A stretch of 64,000 bases of DNA, taken from NCBI GenBank assembly GCA_020636225.1, contig JACJYI010000005.1, positions 186,001-250,000 on the forward strand, written 5' to 3'. The translations under genes and the position numbers were made by a program. Positions within the stretch are counted from its first letter, which is position 1. Each line of letters opens with the position of its first letter. Of the stretch, positions 54,663 through 62,696 are shown in pieces. Below the pieces are notes generated by a model. That model searched no databases. It was given only the letters and a program-made list of their open reading frames with translations, and was not told the origin of the DNA. This DNA is from Lewinellaceae bacterium. GTDB lineage: Bacteria; Bacteroidota; Bacteroidia; Chitinophagales; Saprospiraceae.

Positions 54663-55934
54663 ATGGCCCTCTATCACGCCAGACACAATTTCTACGATCA
54701 GCAACGCATCGCCTCCCGCCTGGCGGGGGATGTGACCGACTTCCATGCGGCGAATGAAAATGGCGAATATGGGGTGCAGGCCAAATTATTGGATGGCCGG
54801 CAGAAGAACGATATCAAGGCTGCTTTTGACCAATTGAAGCTCTCCCACCCGACTATCTGGAATGTACCGGGGATGGTGCCTCCGTGTAACCAGGGTGAAG
54901 AGGAAGATGAGTTATGTGACTGTGTGTTCCAGCACCAGTGTGGTACCGGACCGATCTACTTCTTCTACAGCGACCACCTGGGGTCGAGCACCTTCCTGTC
55001 CGATGGCAATGGTCAGCCGTATCAGTTCTTCTTGAACCTCCCATTTGGAGAAACAATGGAAGAACAATTTGCTTTGTCTCCCAATGTCTGGTGGAAGACG
55101 CCGTACCTCTTCAACGGCAAGGAGCTGGATTCTCGTACCTCCCTCTATTATTACGGCGCCCGGTATTATGATCCCGGGTTGAGTGTGTGGTTGAGTGTTG
55201 ACCCGTTGGCGGAGAAAGCACCAGGCTGGACACCATACCGATATGCCTTTAATAATCCGATCCGAATCCTGGATCCGGATGGGCAGTTTGAAACCAAATT
55301 CGCAGCAAGACTTTATAATGCATTTCATGGTTTTAAAGGGAAAGTTCATTACTCTGAATCCAGGGGCGAGTATTATGTGGGCCGTCAGATTAATTCTTCT
55401 ACGGAGGCCAGGTATGCTATAAAGTGGGGGCCAAATACAGGAAAACCTGTTGGTGGACTAATCAATGCATTGGACAATACTCCTCAGCTAGCGAAAACAC
55501 TCATGAAGCATGTTGCCAATGTGCTACCAAGTCCGACAAGAATTGAACGTAGTGAAGATTTTGGTGCGAATCGAGATGAATTTAATGGAGGTATTCAGTT
55601 TTCACTCCCGATTGGCCAAGGAGGTGGAACCGGATATAGCCAGAATGCTGACGTAGGACCAGCATTGGATGACCTGATGAGTGTGGCGGGAGTAGTAAAA
55701 GCAAATGGGAATACATTAAAGTCTAATATTGATCAAAGACAATTTGGTGCTGATATTTTGCAAACAACTTCCTCATTGCTTTCTGCGTACGACCAAGTTT
55801 CAGGCAATCAGACTGCGGTCGATTCTATTTGCAATGGTTGTGGAGATATTCCTCATGACAATATTCCTTATAGTACCTATAATAAATCTGGACAAGTAAT
55901 TGAGTCTAATAAAACTCTGCAGAAATATGAATAG
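54663..55934 (+). CDS. RHS module 3: orphan RHS core with unique C-terminal domain
   Basis: A 423-residue protein from the ATG at 54663 (MALYHARHNF), aligned with the module 2 start. The frame is open to 54567, but homology between modules supports 54663. The core again runs RIASRLAGDVTDFHAAN, PPCNQGEEEDELC, YSDHLGSSTF and YYYGARYYDPGLSVWLSVDPLAE, then NPIRILDPDGQ at about 55280. The remaining about 215 residues are unique: ARLYNAFHGFKGKVHYS, a Gly-rich PIGQGGGTGYS and NGCGDIPHDNIPY near the end. No known catalytic motif is seen. The last codons overlap the following lipoprotein gene by 8 nt. Confidence 0.75.
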   Translation: MALYHARHNFYDQQRIASRLAGDVTDFHAANENGEYGVQAKLLDGRQKNDIKAAFDQLKLSHPTIWNVPGMVPPCNQGEEEDELCDCVFQHQCGTGPIYFFYSDHLGSSTFLSDGNGQPYQFFLNLPFGETMEEQFALSPNVWWKTPYLFNGKELDSRTSLYYYGARYYDPGLSVWLSVDPLAEKAPGWTPYRYAFNNPIRILDPDGQFETKFAARLYNAFHGFKGKVHYSESRGEYYVGRQINSSTEARYAIKWGPNTGKPVGGLINALDNTPQLAKTLMKHVANVLPSPTRIERSEDFGANRDEFNGGIQFSLPIGQGGGTGYSQNADVGPALDDLMSVAGVVKANGNTLKSNIDQRQFGADILQTTSSLLSAYDQVSGNQTAVDSICNGCGDIPHDNIPYSTYNKSGQVIESNKTLQKYE

Positions 55935-56448
55935 AATTTGTGCTAATAGGTTAGGTGTTATTCTTTTTGGCGTGCTAATTTTGCTTCATGGGTGTAACCG
56001 CGATGAGAATAAATTAGAGTTGCATTTGGAAGAAATCAATAATGATTTCTCTTTATACAGGCTCCATCCGCCTAATGGACATGATTTTGCAATTGCGTTA
56101 AATATTAATGGAAAAATAAGTGAGTTTGGAGTTGGTAGTCCGGGACGCGTTCAATTAATATCAATCAATGATTCAACTGGAAATGTTCTTGCTATTCAAA
56201 CTTATAATCAAGCAGAAAAGTTGCACGGTAGGTGTTATTATTTCTATAAGGAAAGCGGTTTTTTGAAGGACGATATTAATTATATTAATGGAGTTAAAGT
56301 TGGAAATGCTGTAACATATCATGATTCTACTGCTTTAGTGAAATCGACCATGTTGTATAATGATGAAGGACAATTATATTTCCGGATCACCTATGATATA
56401 GATGGCACCATTCTATTAAAAGAAGGAAATGACGGTCGTGAAAACTAA
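55927..56448 (+). CDS. Lipoprotein, candidate immunity protein for RHS module 3
   Basis: A 173-residue protein starting inside the end of module 3 (8-nt overlap). The signal VILFGVLILLHGC, followed by NRDENK, marks a lipoprotein with a Cys anchor. The C-terminal part contains repeats of the kind YYFYKESGFLKDDINYINGVKVGNAVTY, resembling MORN/toxin-antitoxin YwqK-like antitoxin repeats (short beta hairpins). YwqK-type proteins are known as antitoxin candidates, which supports an immunity role. AT-rich, like its partner. Confidence 0.72.
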   Translation: MNRICANRLGVILFGVLILLHGCNRDENKLELHLEEINNDFSLYRLHPPNGHDFAIALNINGKISEFGVGSPGRVQLISINDSTGNVLAIQTYNQAEKLHGRCYYFYKESGFLKDDINYINGVKVGNAVTYHDSTALVKSTMLYNDEGQLYFRITYDIDGTILLKEGNDGREN

Positions 56449-56833
56449 TAGGAATTTGTCAAGGTGCCCCTCTACCCTGCATAAGCAGCTTGCGTTTTGA
56501 TATCGCGAAGCGCCATATCGAGGACTCTGAGGACGAATGTAAATTTCCCCAAAAACAGGACAGATCAAACGTTGAACAACTTCACCCTGACAAAGCCCGT
56601 GGGCAAGGTGATTCACCATGGACCGAGTCGGTTCAGGAAGACCGTACTCTTCAAACCCGATCATCAAGAGTGATCCACAGGGAGGGGCAAACCTCAGGAA
56701 TGGAAGATGCAAACGTTCCAGCATCTGCAACGGTGGGATTACCCTCGGTTTTGCCCGGAGTTTGTACATTGGCCGGCGCTCAAACATTCTGGTTCAAGTT
56801 GAATCGCTGTGATCGGAACCATATTCCTTGCCA
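56449..56833. other. Right-hand junction of the RHS island
   Basis: A 385-bp segment between the last candidate immunity gene and the intact response regulator. GC content returns to genome level. Short frames on both strands are not convincing. It may be the remnant of a gene, but I cannot assign it. It ends in the start of the response regulator and the second 31-bp repeat. Confidence 0.5.
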
Positions 56834-57598
56834 ATGGATCATCGAAGAATACTCCTCATCGAAGATGAGCCCGCCGCGGCGAAGCGGCTCCAACATCTGA
56901 TCCGGGAGGTCTATCCATCCGGAGAGGTGGTGGATACCCTGGACCGGGTGGATGCCGCTGTCAGCTGGTTGTCTCAACACCAGGCCGACCTGATCTTCAT
57001 GGATGTGCAACTGGCCGACGGACTCTGTTTCGAGATTTTTGATCAGGTCCGCGTCGATGTGCCGGTCATCTTTACCACCGCCTATGATGCCTATGCCCTG
57101 AAGGCCTTTCGGGTCCAGGCATTGGATTACCTGCTCAAGCCCATCAAGCAGAACGAGCTGGAGGAAGCGATCCGCCGATTTACCTCGCGGGCCATTGCGC
57201 CTCCCCCCGCAGCAGCAGTTCAGTCCATCAACTTGGGCACGGAGTATCGACAGCGCTTCATGGTCAAACTCGGCACCACCATGCGCGTGGTGGATGTCTC
57301 TTCCATCGCCTATCTCTACACCGAATCGAAGACCACCTTCCTGATGACCACCGAAGGAAGGCGTTTCCCGATGGATTACAGCCTGGAAGTGCTGGAGAGC
57401 CAGCTCGATCCAGCTCTCTTTTTCAGGGCGAACCGGCAGTTTATCCTGCATATCGAGGCGATCCGGGATATGCACGTGCACAGCAAGTCCAGGGTGAGAG
57501 TGCAGACCGATCCTCCAGCGCCTCAGGAGATCATTGTCAGCACCGAAAAGTCATCAGGGTTCAAGCGATGGTTGGCTGGCCATGAGAAAGGTGGGTAG
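56834..57598 (+). CDS. LytTR-family response regulator
   Basis: A 254-residue regulator. The receiver domain (1-120) has the acidic pair in LLIEDEP, the phosphorylatable Asp in LIFMDVQLADG, the Thr in VIFTTAYDAYALK and the Lys in LLKPIKQ. The LytTR DNA-binding domain (about 145-250) shows FMVKLGTTMRVV and FFRANRQFILHIEAI. It is the natural partner for the LytS-type kinase at 46111, but is 7.8 kb away across the RHS island. It directly precedes the cytochrome/YceI/DUF5777 operon. The ATG at 56834 was chosen; a TTG two codons earlier is less likely. Confidence 0.92.
   Translation: MDHRRILLIEDEPAAAKRLQHLIREVYPSGEVVDTLDRVDAAVSWLSQHQADLIFMDVQLADGLCFEIFDQVRVDVPVIFTTAYDAYALKAFRVQALDYLLKPIKQNELEEAIRRFTSRAIAPPPAAAVQSINLGTEYRQRFMVKLGTTMRVVDVSSIAYLYTESKTTFLMTTEGRRFPMDYSLEVLESQLDPALFFRANRQFILHIEAIRDMHVHSKSRVRVQTDPPAPQEIIVSTEKSSGFKRWLAGHEKGG
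56856..56886 (+). repeat. 31-bp direct repeat, right copy
   Basis: Identical to 49074-49104, inside the intact regulator gene. The first ten bases TCATCGAAGA also occur 17 bp upstream (56839-56848), which hints at a small local duplication at this junction. Confidence 0.8.
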
Positions 57599-57687
57599 AT
57601 GAACCGTTCTGCAGGGGTATTTTTCCGTTTCAGTCATACAACCTCCTCTTTCGGAGACGTTCATTCGCAAAGCACCATTTCTGCAGG

Positions 57688-57695
57688 TACATTTG
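57688..57695 (+). promoter_or_regulatory. -7 box before the cytochrome-like operon
   Basis: TACATTTG, then TTCT, then the ATG at 57700. It is an exact TAnnTTTG match with four bases to the start codon, predicting a leaderless or near-leaderless transcript. Confidence 0.5.
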
Positions 57696-57699
57696 TTCT

Positions 57700-58455
57700 A
57701 TGCAAAAGACCTCTCTTCTCCTGTCGGCTTTCCTGCTGGCGGCCCTGGTGGGCAGCCTGCTGTCCACCAGTTCATGCAAGCATGATCCCCTGGTCACAGG
57801 CATCGATCCTGTGGACACCACAGGGACCAACAACCCCAATGATCCGGTGGATACATCCGGGTGGCCCTGCAGTCCGGACTCGGTGTACTTCGCCTACCAG
57901 ATCCTGCCGATCCTGGTATCCAACTGTGCCATGGAAGGCTGCCACAGCGCGGCCAGTCATAAAGAAGGTGTCAACTTGACCAGTTACGCCAAGGTCCTGT
58001 CCACCGGGGAGGTGAAGGCCGGACAGCTCAAAGGAGACTTCTGGGAGTCGATCACGTCGAATAAACCTGATAAACGCATGCCTCCTCCTCCGGCCAGTCC
58101 GTTATCCCAGGAACAGATCGATCTCATCCGCACCTGGATCCTCCAGGGCGCCAAAGACCTCACCTGTAATCCGGGCTATGGCGGGTGTTCGACCGAGGCG
58201 ATGTCCTTCTCGGCCGATATCCAGCCCATCCTGAAATCCAGTTGTACCGGATGTCATGGCGGCACGAATCCGCAGGGAGGTATTGAACTGGTCACCTATT
58301 CCGGTGTTGTGCAGATGGCCCAGAATGGCAAGCTTCTTGGTTCAGTGAAGAAAGAAACAGGTTATATTGCCATGCCGCCTGCCGGGAACGGCCTGACCGG
58401 CTGTTCGATCGACCGCCTGCAGGCCTGGATCGATCAGGGAATGTTAAACAATTGA
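57700..58455 (+). CDS. Lipoprotein with two cytochrome-c-like heme motifs
   Basis: A 251-residue envelope lipoprotein (signal ending LLSTSSC). Two related domains follow. The first has NCAMEGCHSA (CX4CH) and MPPPPASPLSQEQIDLIRTWI. The second has SSCTGCHGG (classical CXXCH) and MPPAGNGLTGCSIDRLQAWI. In each, a Met in the MPP segment could be the distal heme ligand. CX4CH is rare and may or may not bind heme. The layout matches c-type cytochrome-like domains found in Bacteroidota lipoproteins. A one-domain relative follows 6 nt downstream. Confidence 0.85.
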   Translation: MQKTSLLLSAFLLAALVGSLLSTSSCKHDPLVTGIDPVDTTGTNNPNDPVDTSGWPCSPDSVYFAYQILPILVSNCAMEGCHSAASHKEGVNLTSYAKVLSTGEVKAGQLKGDFWESITSNKPDKRMPPPPASPLSQEQIDLIRTWILQGAKDLTCNPGYGGCSTEAMSFSADIQPILKSSCTGCHGGTNPQGGIELVTYSGVVQMAQNGKLLGSVKKETGYIAMPPAGNGLTGCSIDRLQAWIDQGMLNN

Positions 58456-58461
58456 TGACCG

Positions 58462-58833
58462 ATGAAACTTACTACCATCCTCTGGAGTCTTCTGGTTATG
58501 ACCAGCCTGCTGATCTCCGCCTGCTATTATGATGTGGAAGAGGAACTCTATCCATCCGGGACCTGTGATACGGCGAACATGTCCTTTTCCCAGGATGTGA
58601 TGCCCATCTTCAACCAGAACTGCAATATCTGCCATTCGGCCAGTGCAGCCCAGGGCAATGTGATCCTGGATACCTATGATGCGGTCCTGCCCTATGTGAA
58701 CAACGGCAAGCTGCTGGGCTCCATTCGCCATCAGGGCGGGTTCAGTGCCATGCCTCAGGGGCAGCCGCAACTGTCCACCTGTACCATCGACAAGATTGCC
58801 GCCTGGATTACGGACGGTGCTATGAATAATTGA
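58462..58833 (+). CDS. Lipoprotein with one cytochrome-c-like heme motif
   Basis: A 123-residue lipoprotein (signal ending LLISAC). It has SFSQDVMPIFNQNCNICHSA (CXXCH) and the same C-terminal pattern as its neighbour, with AMPQGQPQLSTCTIDKIAAWI. It appears to be a duplicate of the second domain of the upstream protein. It probably carries electrons in the envelope if heme is attached. Confidence 0.83.
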   Translation: MKLTTILWSLLVMTSLLISACYYDVEEELYPSGTCDTANMSFSQDVMPIFNQNCNICHSASAAQGNVILDTYDAVLPYVNNGKLLGSIRHQGGFSAMPQGQPQLSTCTIDKIAAWITDGAMNN

Positions 58834-58850
58834 CACGAAACACGAATGAC

Positions 58851-59258
58851 ATGAAGAAATGGATCCTGATCCTCCTGGCCGTTGGCGTTGTTGCCGGTAT
58901 CGGCATCGGATTGTACATGTACAACAAGCCCCTGGAGAGCATGTCCGGCCAGGATGCGGATGTCGCCATTTCAGCAGTCGATTTGTACCAGGCTTTTGAT
59001 ACCGACGAAGCTACAGCCAACGCCACCTACCTGGGTAAGGTCATCGAAGTCACGGGCACCATCCAATCGGTGTCGGCCGGTGATGATGGTACGCCCAACA
59101 TTGTCCTCAGTGCAGGCGATGTCATGGGAGGGGTGGTCTGCCGCCTGGATGCTTCTGCTACCGGTGATTTCCAGGAGGGGCAAACAGCAGCCTTCCGCGG
59201 GGAATGCACCGGCAAACTCCTTGATGTCGAACTGGCGCGTTGTGTGCCGATCCATTGA
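58851..59258 (+). CDS. Membrane-anchored OB-fold (tRNA_anti-like) protein
   Basis: A 135-residue protein with an N-terminal transmembrane anchor (WILILLAVGVVAGIGIGLYMY). A periplasmic OB-fold domain follows, in which AVDLYQAFDTDEATANATYLGK and VIEVTGTIQSV match the tRNA_anti-like family. A Cys pair (VVCRLDAS and FRGECTGK) lies in the fold. The ATG at 58851 is preferred over the upstream in-frame one. It lies between the cytochrome-like and YceI genes, a combination recurring in Bacteroidota. Confidence 0.78.
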   Translation: MKKWILILLAVGVVAGIGIGLYMYNKPLESMSGQDADVAISAVDLYQAFDTDEATANATYLGKVIEVTGTIQSVSAGDDGTPNIVLSAGDVMGGVVCRLDASATGDFQEGQTAAFRGECTGKLLDVELARCVPIH

Positions 59259-59284
59259 TCTTCTCACCAATTAAAAACCCGATC

Positions 59285-59839
59285 ATGAATAAGACATTCT
59301 TCCTGCTTCTTCTGGCCGCCGCCTTCGCTGGCCAGGTCAATGCACAGAAATATTTCACCCGGGATGGGACCATCAGCTTCAGTGCCAGCAGTCCGCTGGA
59401 AAAGATCGAAGCGACGAGCCGTGGTGCCACGGCAGTGATCGATGCGGCTTCCGGCGCAGTGGAATTTGCCGTGCTGATCAAGGGCTTCATTTTTGAAAAG
59501 GCCCTGATGCAGGAGCATTTCAATGAGAACTACCTGGAATCCACCAAGTATCCCAAGGCTACCTTCAAGGGCAAGATCGCCAATATCGAAGAGGTGAAAT
59601 GGGACAAGGATGGTTCCTATCCGGTCAAGGTAAAGGGGATGATGACCATGCACGGGGTGACGAAGGAGATCAAGGGACAGGGCAATATCCGGGTCCAGGG
59701 TGGCCGGATCATCGCCAGTTCTGACCTTGAGTTACCTTTGTCGGATTATGAGATCTCCATCCCGTCGGTCGTGGCCGACAAGATCTCCAAAACAGCGAAG
59801 GTCCGGGTGGAAGTCGCCCTGGCAGAATTGAAACGATAG
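59285..59839 (+). CDS. YceI-family exported protein, second copy
   Basis: A 184-residue periplasmic protein with signal peptide FFLLLLAAAFAGQVNAQ. The YceI barrel shows TISFSASSPLEKIEA, the EHFNENYLESTKYPKATFKG block and MMTMHGVTKEIKG. It is a paralogue of the protein at 45552. It is in an operon with the OB-fold protein (26-nt gap) and the DUF5777 barrel (4-nt gap). Confidence 0.9.
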   Translation: MNKTFFLLLLAAAFAGQVNAQKYFTRDGTISFSASSPLEKIEATSRGATAVIDAASGAVEFAVLIKGFIFEKALMQEHFNENYLESTKYPKATFKGKIANIEEVKWDKDGSYPVKVKGMMTMHGVTKEIKGQGNIRVQGGRIIASSDLELPLSDYEISIPSVVADKISKTAKVRVEVALAELKR

Positions 59840-59843
59840 GATC

Positions 59844-60740
59844 ATGATGAACAGGCTTTTGACAGGAGCAGGGCTGCTCCTGGTATTGATGCTGGGATGC
59901 AGCCATCGGCTGGTGGCCCAGGACGACCTGCTTTCCCTGCTGGGTGAAGAAGAGACGACCGACTATGCCACGGCCAGTTTCAAGACCAACCGGGTGATCA
60001 ACATGCACAGTCTGGAGAATACCCACAGCGGTGTCCTGGACTTCAAGATAAACCACCGGTTTGGCATGCTGAACCAGGGGGCCTACGACCTCTTCGGACT
60101 GGACAATGCCAGTATCCGGCTGGGTCTGGATTATGGGGTGACCAGAAACCTCCAGATCGGGGTCGGACGGAGCACTTTTCAGAAGATGGTCGACGGGTAT
60201 GCCAAATACCGGATCCTGCACCAGAGTACCGGCAAGCGAAATATGCCGATCACCCTGACCGCCGTGGCCGGAATGTATGTCAATACCCTGAAGTGGGCGG
60301 ATCCGGATCGTGAGAATTATTTCAGCAGTCGGCTGAGCTATACCTTCCAGGCATTGATCGGCCGGAAGTTCAATGACTGGATCACGGTGCAGCTGGCACC
60401 CACCCTGATCCACCGGAATCTGGTGGGAACGTTCGCCGAGGAGAACGATGTCTATGGCATCGGCATTGGCGTGCGCCAGCGCATCACTCGTCGGGTGACC
60501 CTGAATGCCGAGTATATGTACCTGTTGCCCGACCAAGTCCGGGAGGGGATCATGAACTCCTTCAGCATTGGCGCGGATATTGAAACCGGCGGTCACGTCT
60601 TCCAGTTGCACCTGACCAATTCCACCGGCATGGCGGAGCCCGCGGCGTTTACGGAGACGACTGGTGACTGGCTGGATGGCGGGATCCATTTCGGCTTCAA
60701 CATCAGCCGGGTGTTCACCATCGTCAAGCCGAAGATCTAG
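59844..60740 (+). CDS. DUF5777-type outer-membrane beta-barrel protein
   Basis: A 298-residue exported protein (signal ending GCSHRLVAQ). About twelve amphipathic strands follow, for example LDFKINHRFGML, IRLGLDYGVTRNLQIGVG and YGIGIGVRQRITRRVTLNAEY, ending IHFGFNISRVFTI. This matches Bacteroidota DUF5777 family barrels, which co-occur with YceI and cytochrome-like lipoproteins. Its function is unknown. An ATG at 59847 is an alternative start. It is the last gene of the operon. Confidence 0.82.
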   Translation: MMNRLLTGAGLLLVLMLGCSHRLVAQDDLLSLLGEEETTDYATASFKTNRVINMHSLENTHSGVLDFKINHRFGMLNQGAYDLFGLDNASIRLGLDYGVTRNLQIGVGRSTFQKMVDGYAKYRILHQSTGKRNMPITLTAVAGMYVNTLKWADPDRENYFSSRLSYTFQALIGRKFNDWITVQLAPTLIHRNLVGTFAEENDVYGIGIGVRQRITRRVTLNAEYMYLLPDQVREGIMNSFSIGADIETGGHVFQLHLTNSTGMAEPAAFTETTGDWLDGGIHFGFNISRVFTIVKPKI

Positions 60741-60783
60741 CCTTCCTTCACTGCCCGCAGATCGGGTCCTGGTATACAAAGCG

Positions 60784-60811
60784 ATGGCCTCCCTTGTGCA
60801 AGGGAGGCCAT
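60784..60811 (+). terminator. Hairpin after the DUF5777 operon
   Basis: ATGGCCTCCCTTG - TG - CAAGGGAGGCCAT is a perfect 13-bp stem 43 bp after the stop. The following TTGTTGGTTT is only moderately T-rich. Confidence 0.65.
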
Positions 60812-60820
60812 TGTTGGTTT

Positions 60821-60859
60821 AAAAAAGCCAGTGAGCAACCTTTGTCACCCGCTGGCTTA
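60821..60859 (-). terminator. Terminator-like hairpin on the minus strand
   Basis: The minus strand reads AAGCCAG...CTGGCTT followed by T6. It indicates that a minus-strand transcript ends here, which would come from the 60.9-61.4 kb region. Confidence 0.45.
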
Positions 60860-60885
60860 CCCCAAAACCATATACGCTGAAAAAG

Positions 60886-61380
60886 TTATGGTCCGGCCAA
60901 CCGCGCCAGGGCTTGCGGGACGGCATGGTGGCTCCGGACCGATGGATCGTCAAAAGAGAAAAGAAGGACAGGGGCAGCACCTCGGGGGAGGGAAGGAGGA
61001 GGGGTGCCGAAACGCGACGGTCTGCCCGGGAGGCAGACCGATCCGGCCCGGCCACGTTCATGGTGATTACAATTCGTCACCGAGGTTGGAGGAAAAACAC
61101 GTGCAGCACCCGAACCATGAGGAAGGGTACTGCCCGCTGTCCTGGTTCCGCCGTGCAGGGATGCACGGGGAACGATCGAGGGGAAACAGGCTGTCAATTG
61201 AATGTTGTCGATCTCTTGCCCGCCGGAAGAATGGACATAGGTGATCCGTTCAGCAGGCAACGCCCACTGCTCACCGGATCGGGGAAGGATGAAGAAGAGG
61301 GTCCACAGCAGGATGGCCATGGGAAAGGCAGAGCCCAGGCAGACGGAAGGCCTGCGGCTGCCCGGTAAAGGGTTGTTCAT
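60886..61380 (-). CDS. Doubtful small exported protein
   Basis: A 164-residue minus-strand frame with a hydrophobic N-terminal segment (FPMAILLWTLFFILP) followed by sequence rich in Arg, Gly, Pro and Ser that looks partly like a shadow of non-coding DNA. The only support is the hydrophobic start and a minus-strand terminator-like hairpin just beyond it. It could equally be an untranslated RNA or no gene. Confidence 0.25.
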   Translation of the reverse strand: MNNPLPGSRRPSVCLGSAFPMAILLWTLFFILPRSGEQWALPAERITYVHSSGGQEIDNIQLTACFPSIVPRASLHGGTRTAGSTLPHGSGAARVFPPTSVTNCNHHERGRAGSVCLPGRPSRFGTPPPSLPRGAAPVLLFSFDDPSVRSHHAVPQALARLAGP

Positions 61381-62050
61381 GGGAATGTCTATTTAGCCCG
61401 ATTTGTACCTTGCTGTTTTGTCAAACAGGTACACGAACTAGACCATGATCCGTGTCAGCGAATCATGAAAGCTGTCTGATAAAATCGGGAAAAACCGGAT
61501 GGGATAAAAAACCGGAATCTGGGCTAGGTCGGCGTTTGTGGCAGTCTTCTCATGGGATCAGTTGTTGGGTAAAAAAATGGTGTTTGTTGGTAGATACAAA
61601 TTTACCCCCTGCGGTATCCCCGCGCATACCCTAATGAGTGTAAATTTGATATAGTTTTTTAATGTATTGAATATAGTTTAAATAAGATGTTCATTGTAAT
61701 CTGATATTCAATGCTTTAATGACTATTGCAAGCTTATATTCGAAAAATGTTCATGATTAACGTGCGACGTATCGACAAGCAGTTTCGGACGTGTCGATCA
61801 GGTCGTAAGTCCTGGTGGGATGCCGCATCATTTGTTTATTTATCCTGATCGGGCTGACCGGAGTTGATGGATCTTTTCATTCGAGATGATGTCGTTTGTC
61901 TGTTCATTATTGATCATGATCTAGCATGAATACCATGATCGATTCATGTCACATATGTCCAAAACAAATTTTGGAAGGTTGCCTTTGGCAGGCTGCAGTA
62001 TTCCACTCGTGGCCTCATTCGAAAAATTTGATTGTTAGGTATTTGCCTCT

Positions 62051-62132
62051 GGCCCGCCTCAAGCCGGCGGGGCTGTTACTTTTTGTTGCGTCAAAAAGTA
62101 ACCAAAAACCGCTGTCGCCAAAATGGGCCTTC
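62051..62132. repeat. Interspersed repeat, copy B
   Basis: An 82-bp relative of 42186-42268. The blocks are GGCCCGCCTCAA, GCCGGCGGGGCT, an ACTTTTTG-TTGCG-CAAAAAGT hairpin, CCGCTGTCGCC and GGGCCTTC in the same order. Confidence 0.55.
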
Positions 62133-62211
62133 TTATTCTTGTCTGGCATACCATTCATCACGTCTAACGATCTGGTGCATGCCTACATCAGGACCCGGAC
62201 GTTTACAGTCC

Positions 62212-62237
62212 GGATCCAGACAGAATCGTCTGGGCCC
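62212..62237 (+). repeat. 26-bp direct repeat, first copy
   Basis: Matches 62481-62506 at 23 of 26 positions (GGATCC-GACAG-ATCGTC-GGGCCC with three transitions). The second copy is itself partly palindromic (CCGGAC..GTCCGG). Confidence 0.55.
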
Positions 62238-62299
62238 GGCCGCTCGTATTAAACAATAGGAAGTAACTAGTTGATACTTGAATTCCGACCATCCCGCTC

Positions 62300-62338
62300 G
62301 TCATCCCCCCCCGAGTACTCGGGGACGTCCGGGATGAC
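62300..62338. repeat. Large palindrome
   Basis: The outer arms GTCATCCC/GGGATGAC enclose a perfect 16-bp inner palindrome CCCCGAGTACTCGGGG (62309-62324). Such palindromes recur between genes in some Bacteroidota. It has no T run, so a terminator role is doubtful. Confidence 0.5.
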
Positions 62339-62480
62339 AACATGCGGGGCATGTTGCCAAATAATGCGGCCGTTTTCACTTTTGATAAGTATCAAATGGT
62401 TTGGATGTTCAATTCAAGCTGGCCATACGGGTCTCTGATGTGTTTGGGAGGCCCAGACGATGGCGACCCTCGCCATGTCT

Positions 62481-62506
62481 GGATCCGGACAGGATCGTCC
62501 GGGCCC
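62481..62506 (+). repeat. 26-bp direct repeat, second copy
   Basis: Counterpart of 62212-62237, 269 bp downstream. Confidence 0.55.
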
Positions 62507-62696
62507 TAGTTTGGCGACGATTCGAACAAAGGGAAAGGAACGGAATTTTAATAAATTTAAACCTATGCTATTGATTATCAATGCCGATTAACTTTATCCG
62601 GGATTATTTTGGACAGGTGTGTGAAAGAATAATATTGTATTCATGAAAGGTTGTGGCCCATTCTATCCTTTGCGCCTTAGCGTCTTGGCGTTTTCC

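Noticed and set aside
56449..56833. Short frames on both strands
   Set aside because: None has a plausible start, known motif or coding composition; left as unassigned junction DNA.
49074..56886. The 31-bp repeat as a simple transposition target duplication
   Set aside because: The sequences immediately upstream are also related at protein level but differ in bases, and no transposase gene is in the island.
59709..60779. A 356-residue minus-strand frame
   Set aside because: Antisense shadow of the DUF5777 barrel gene.
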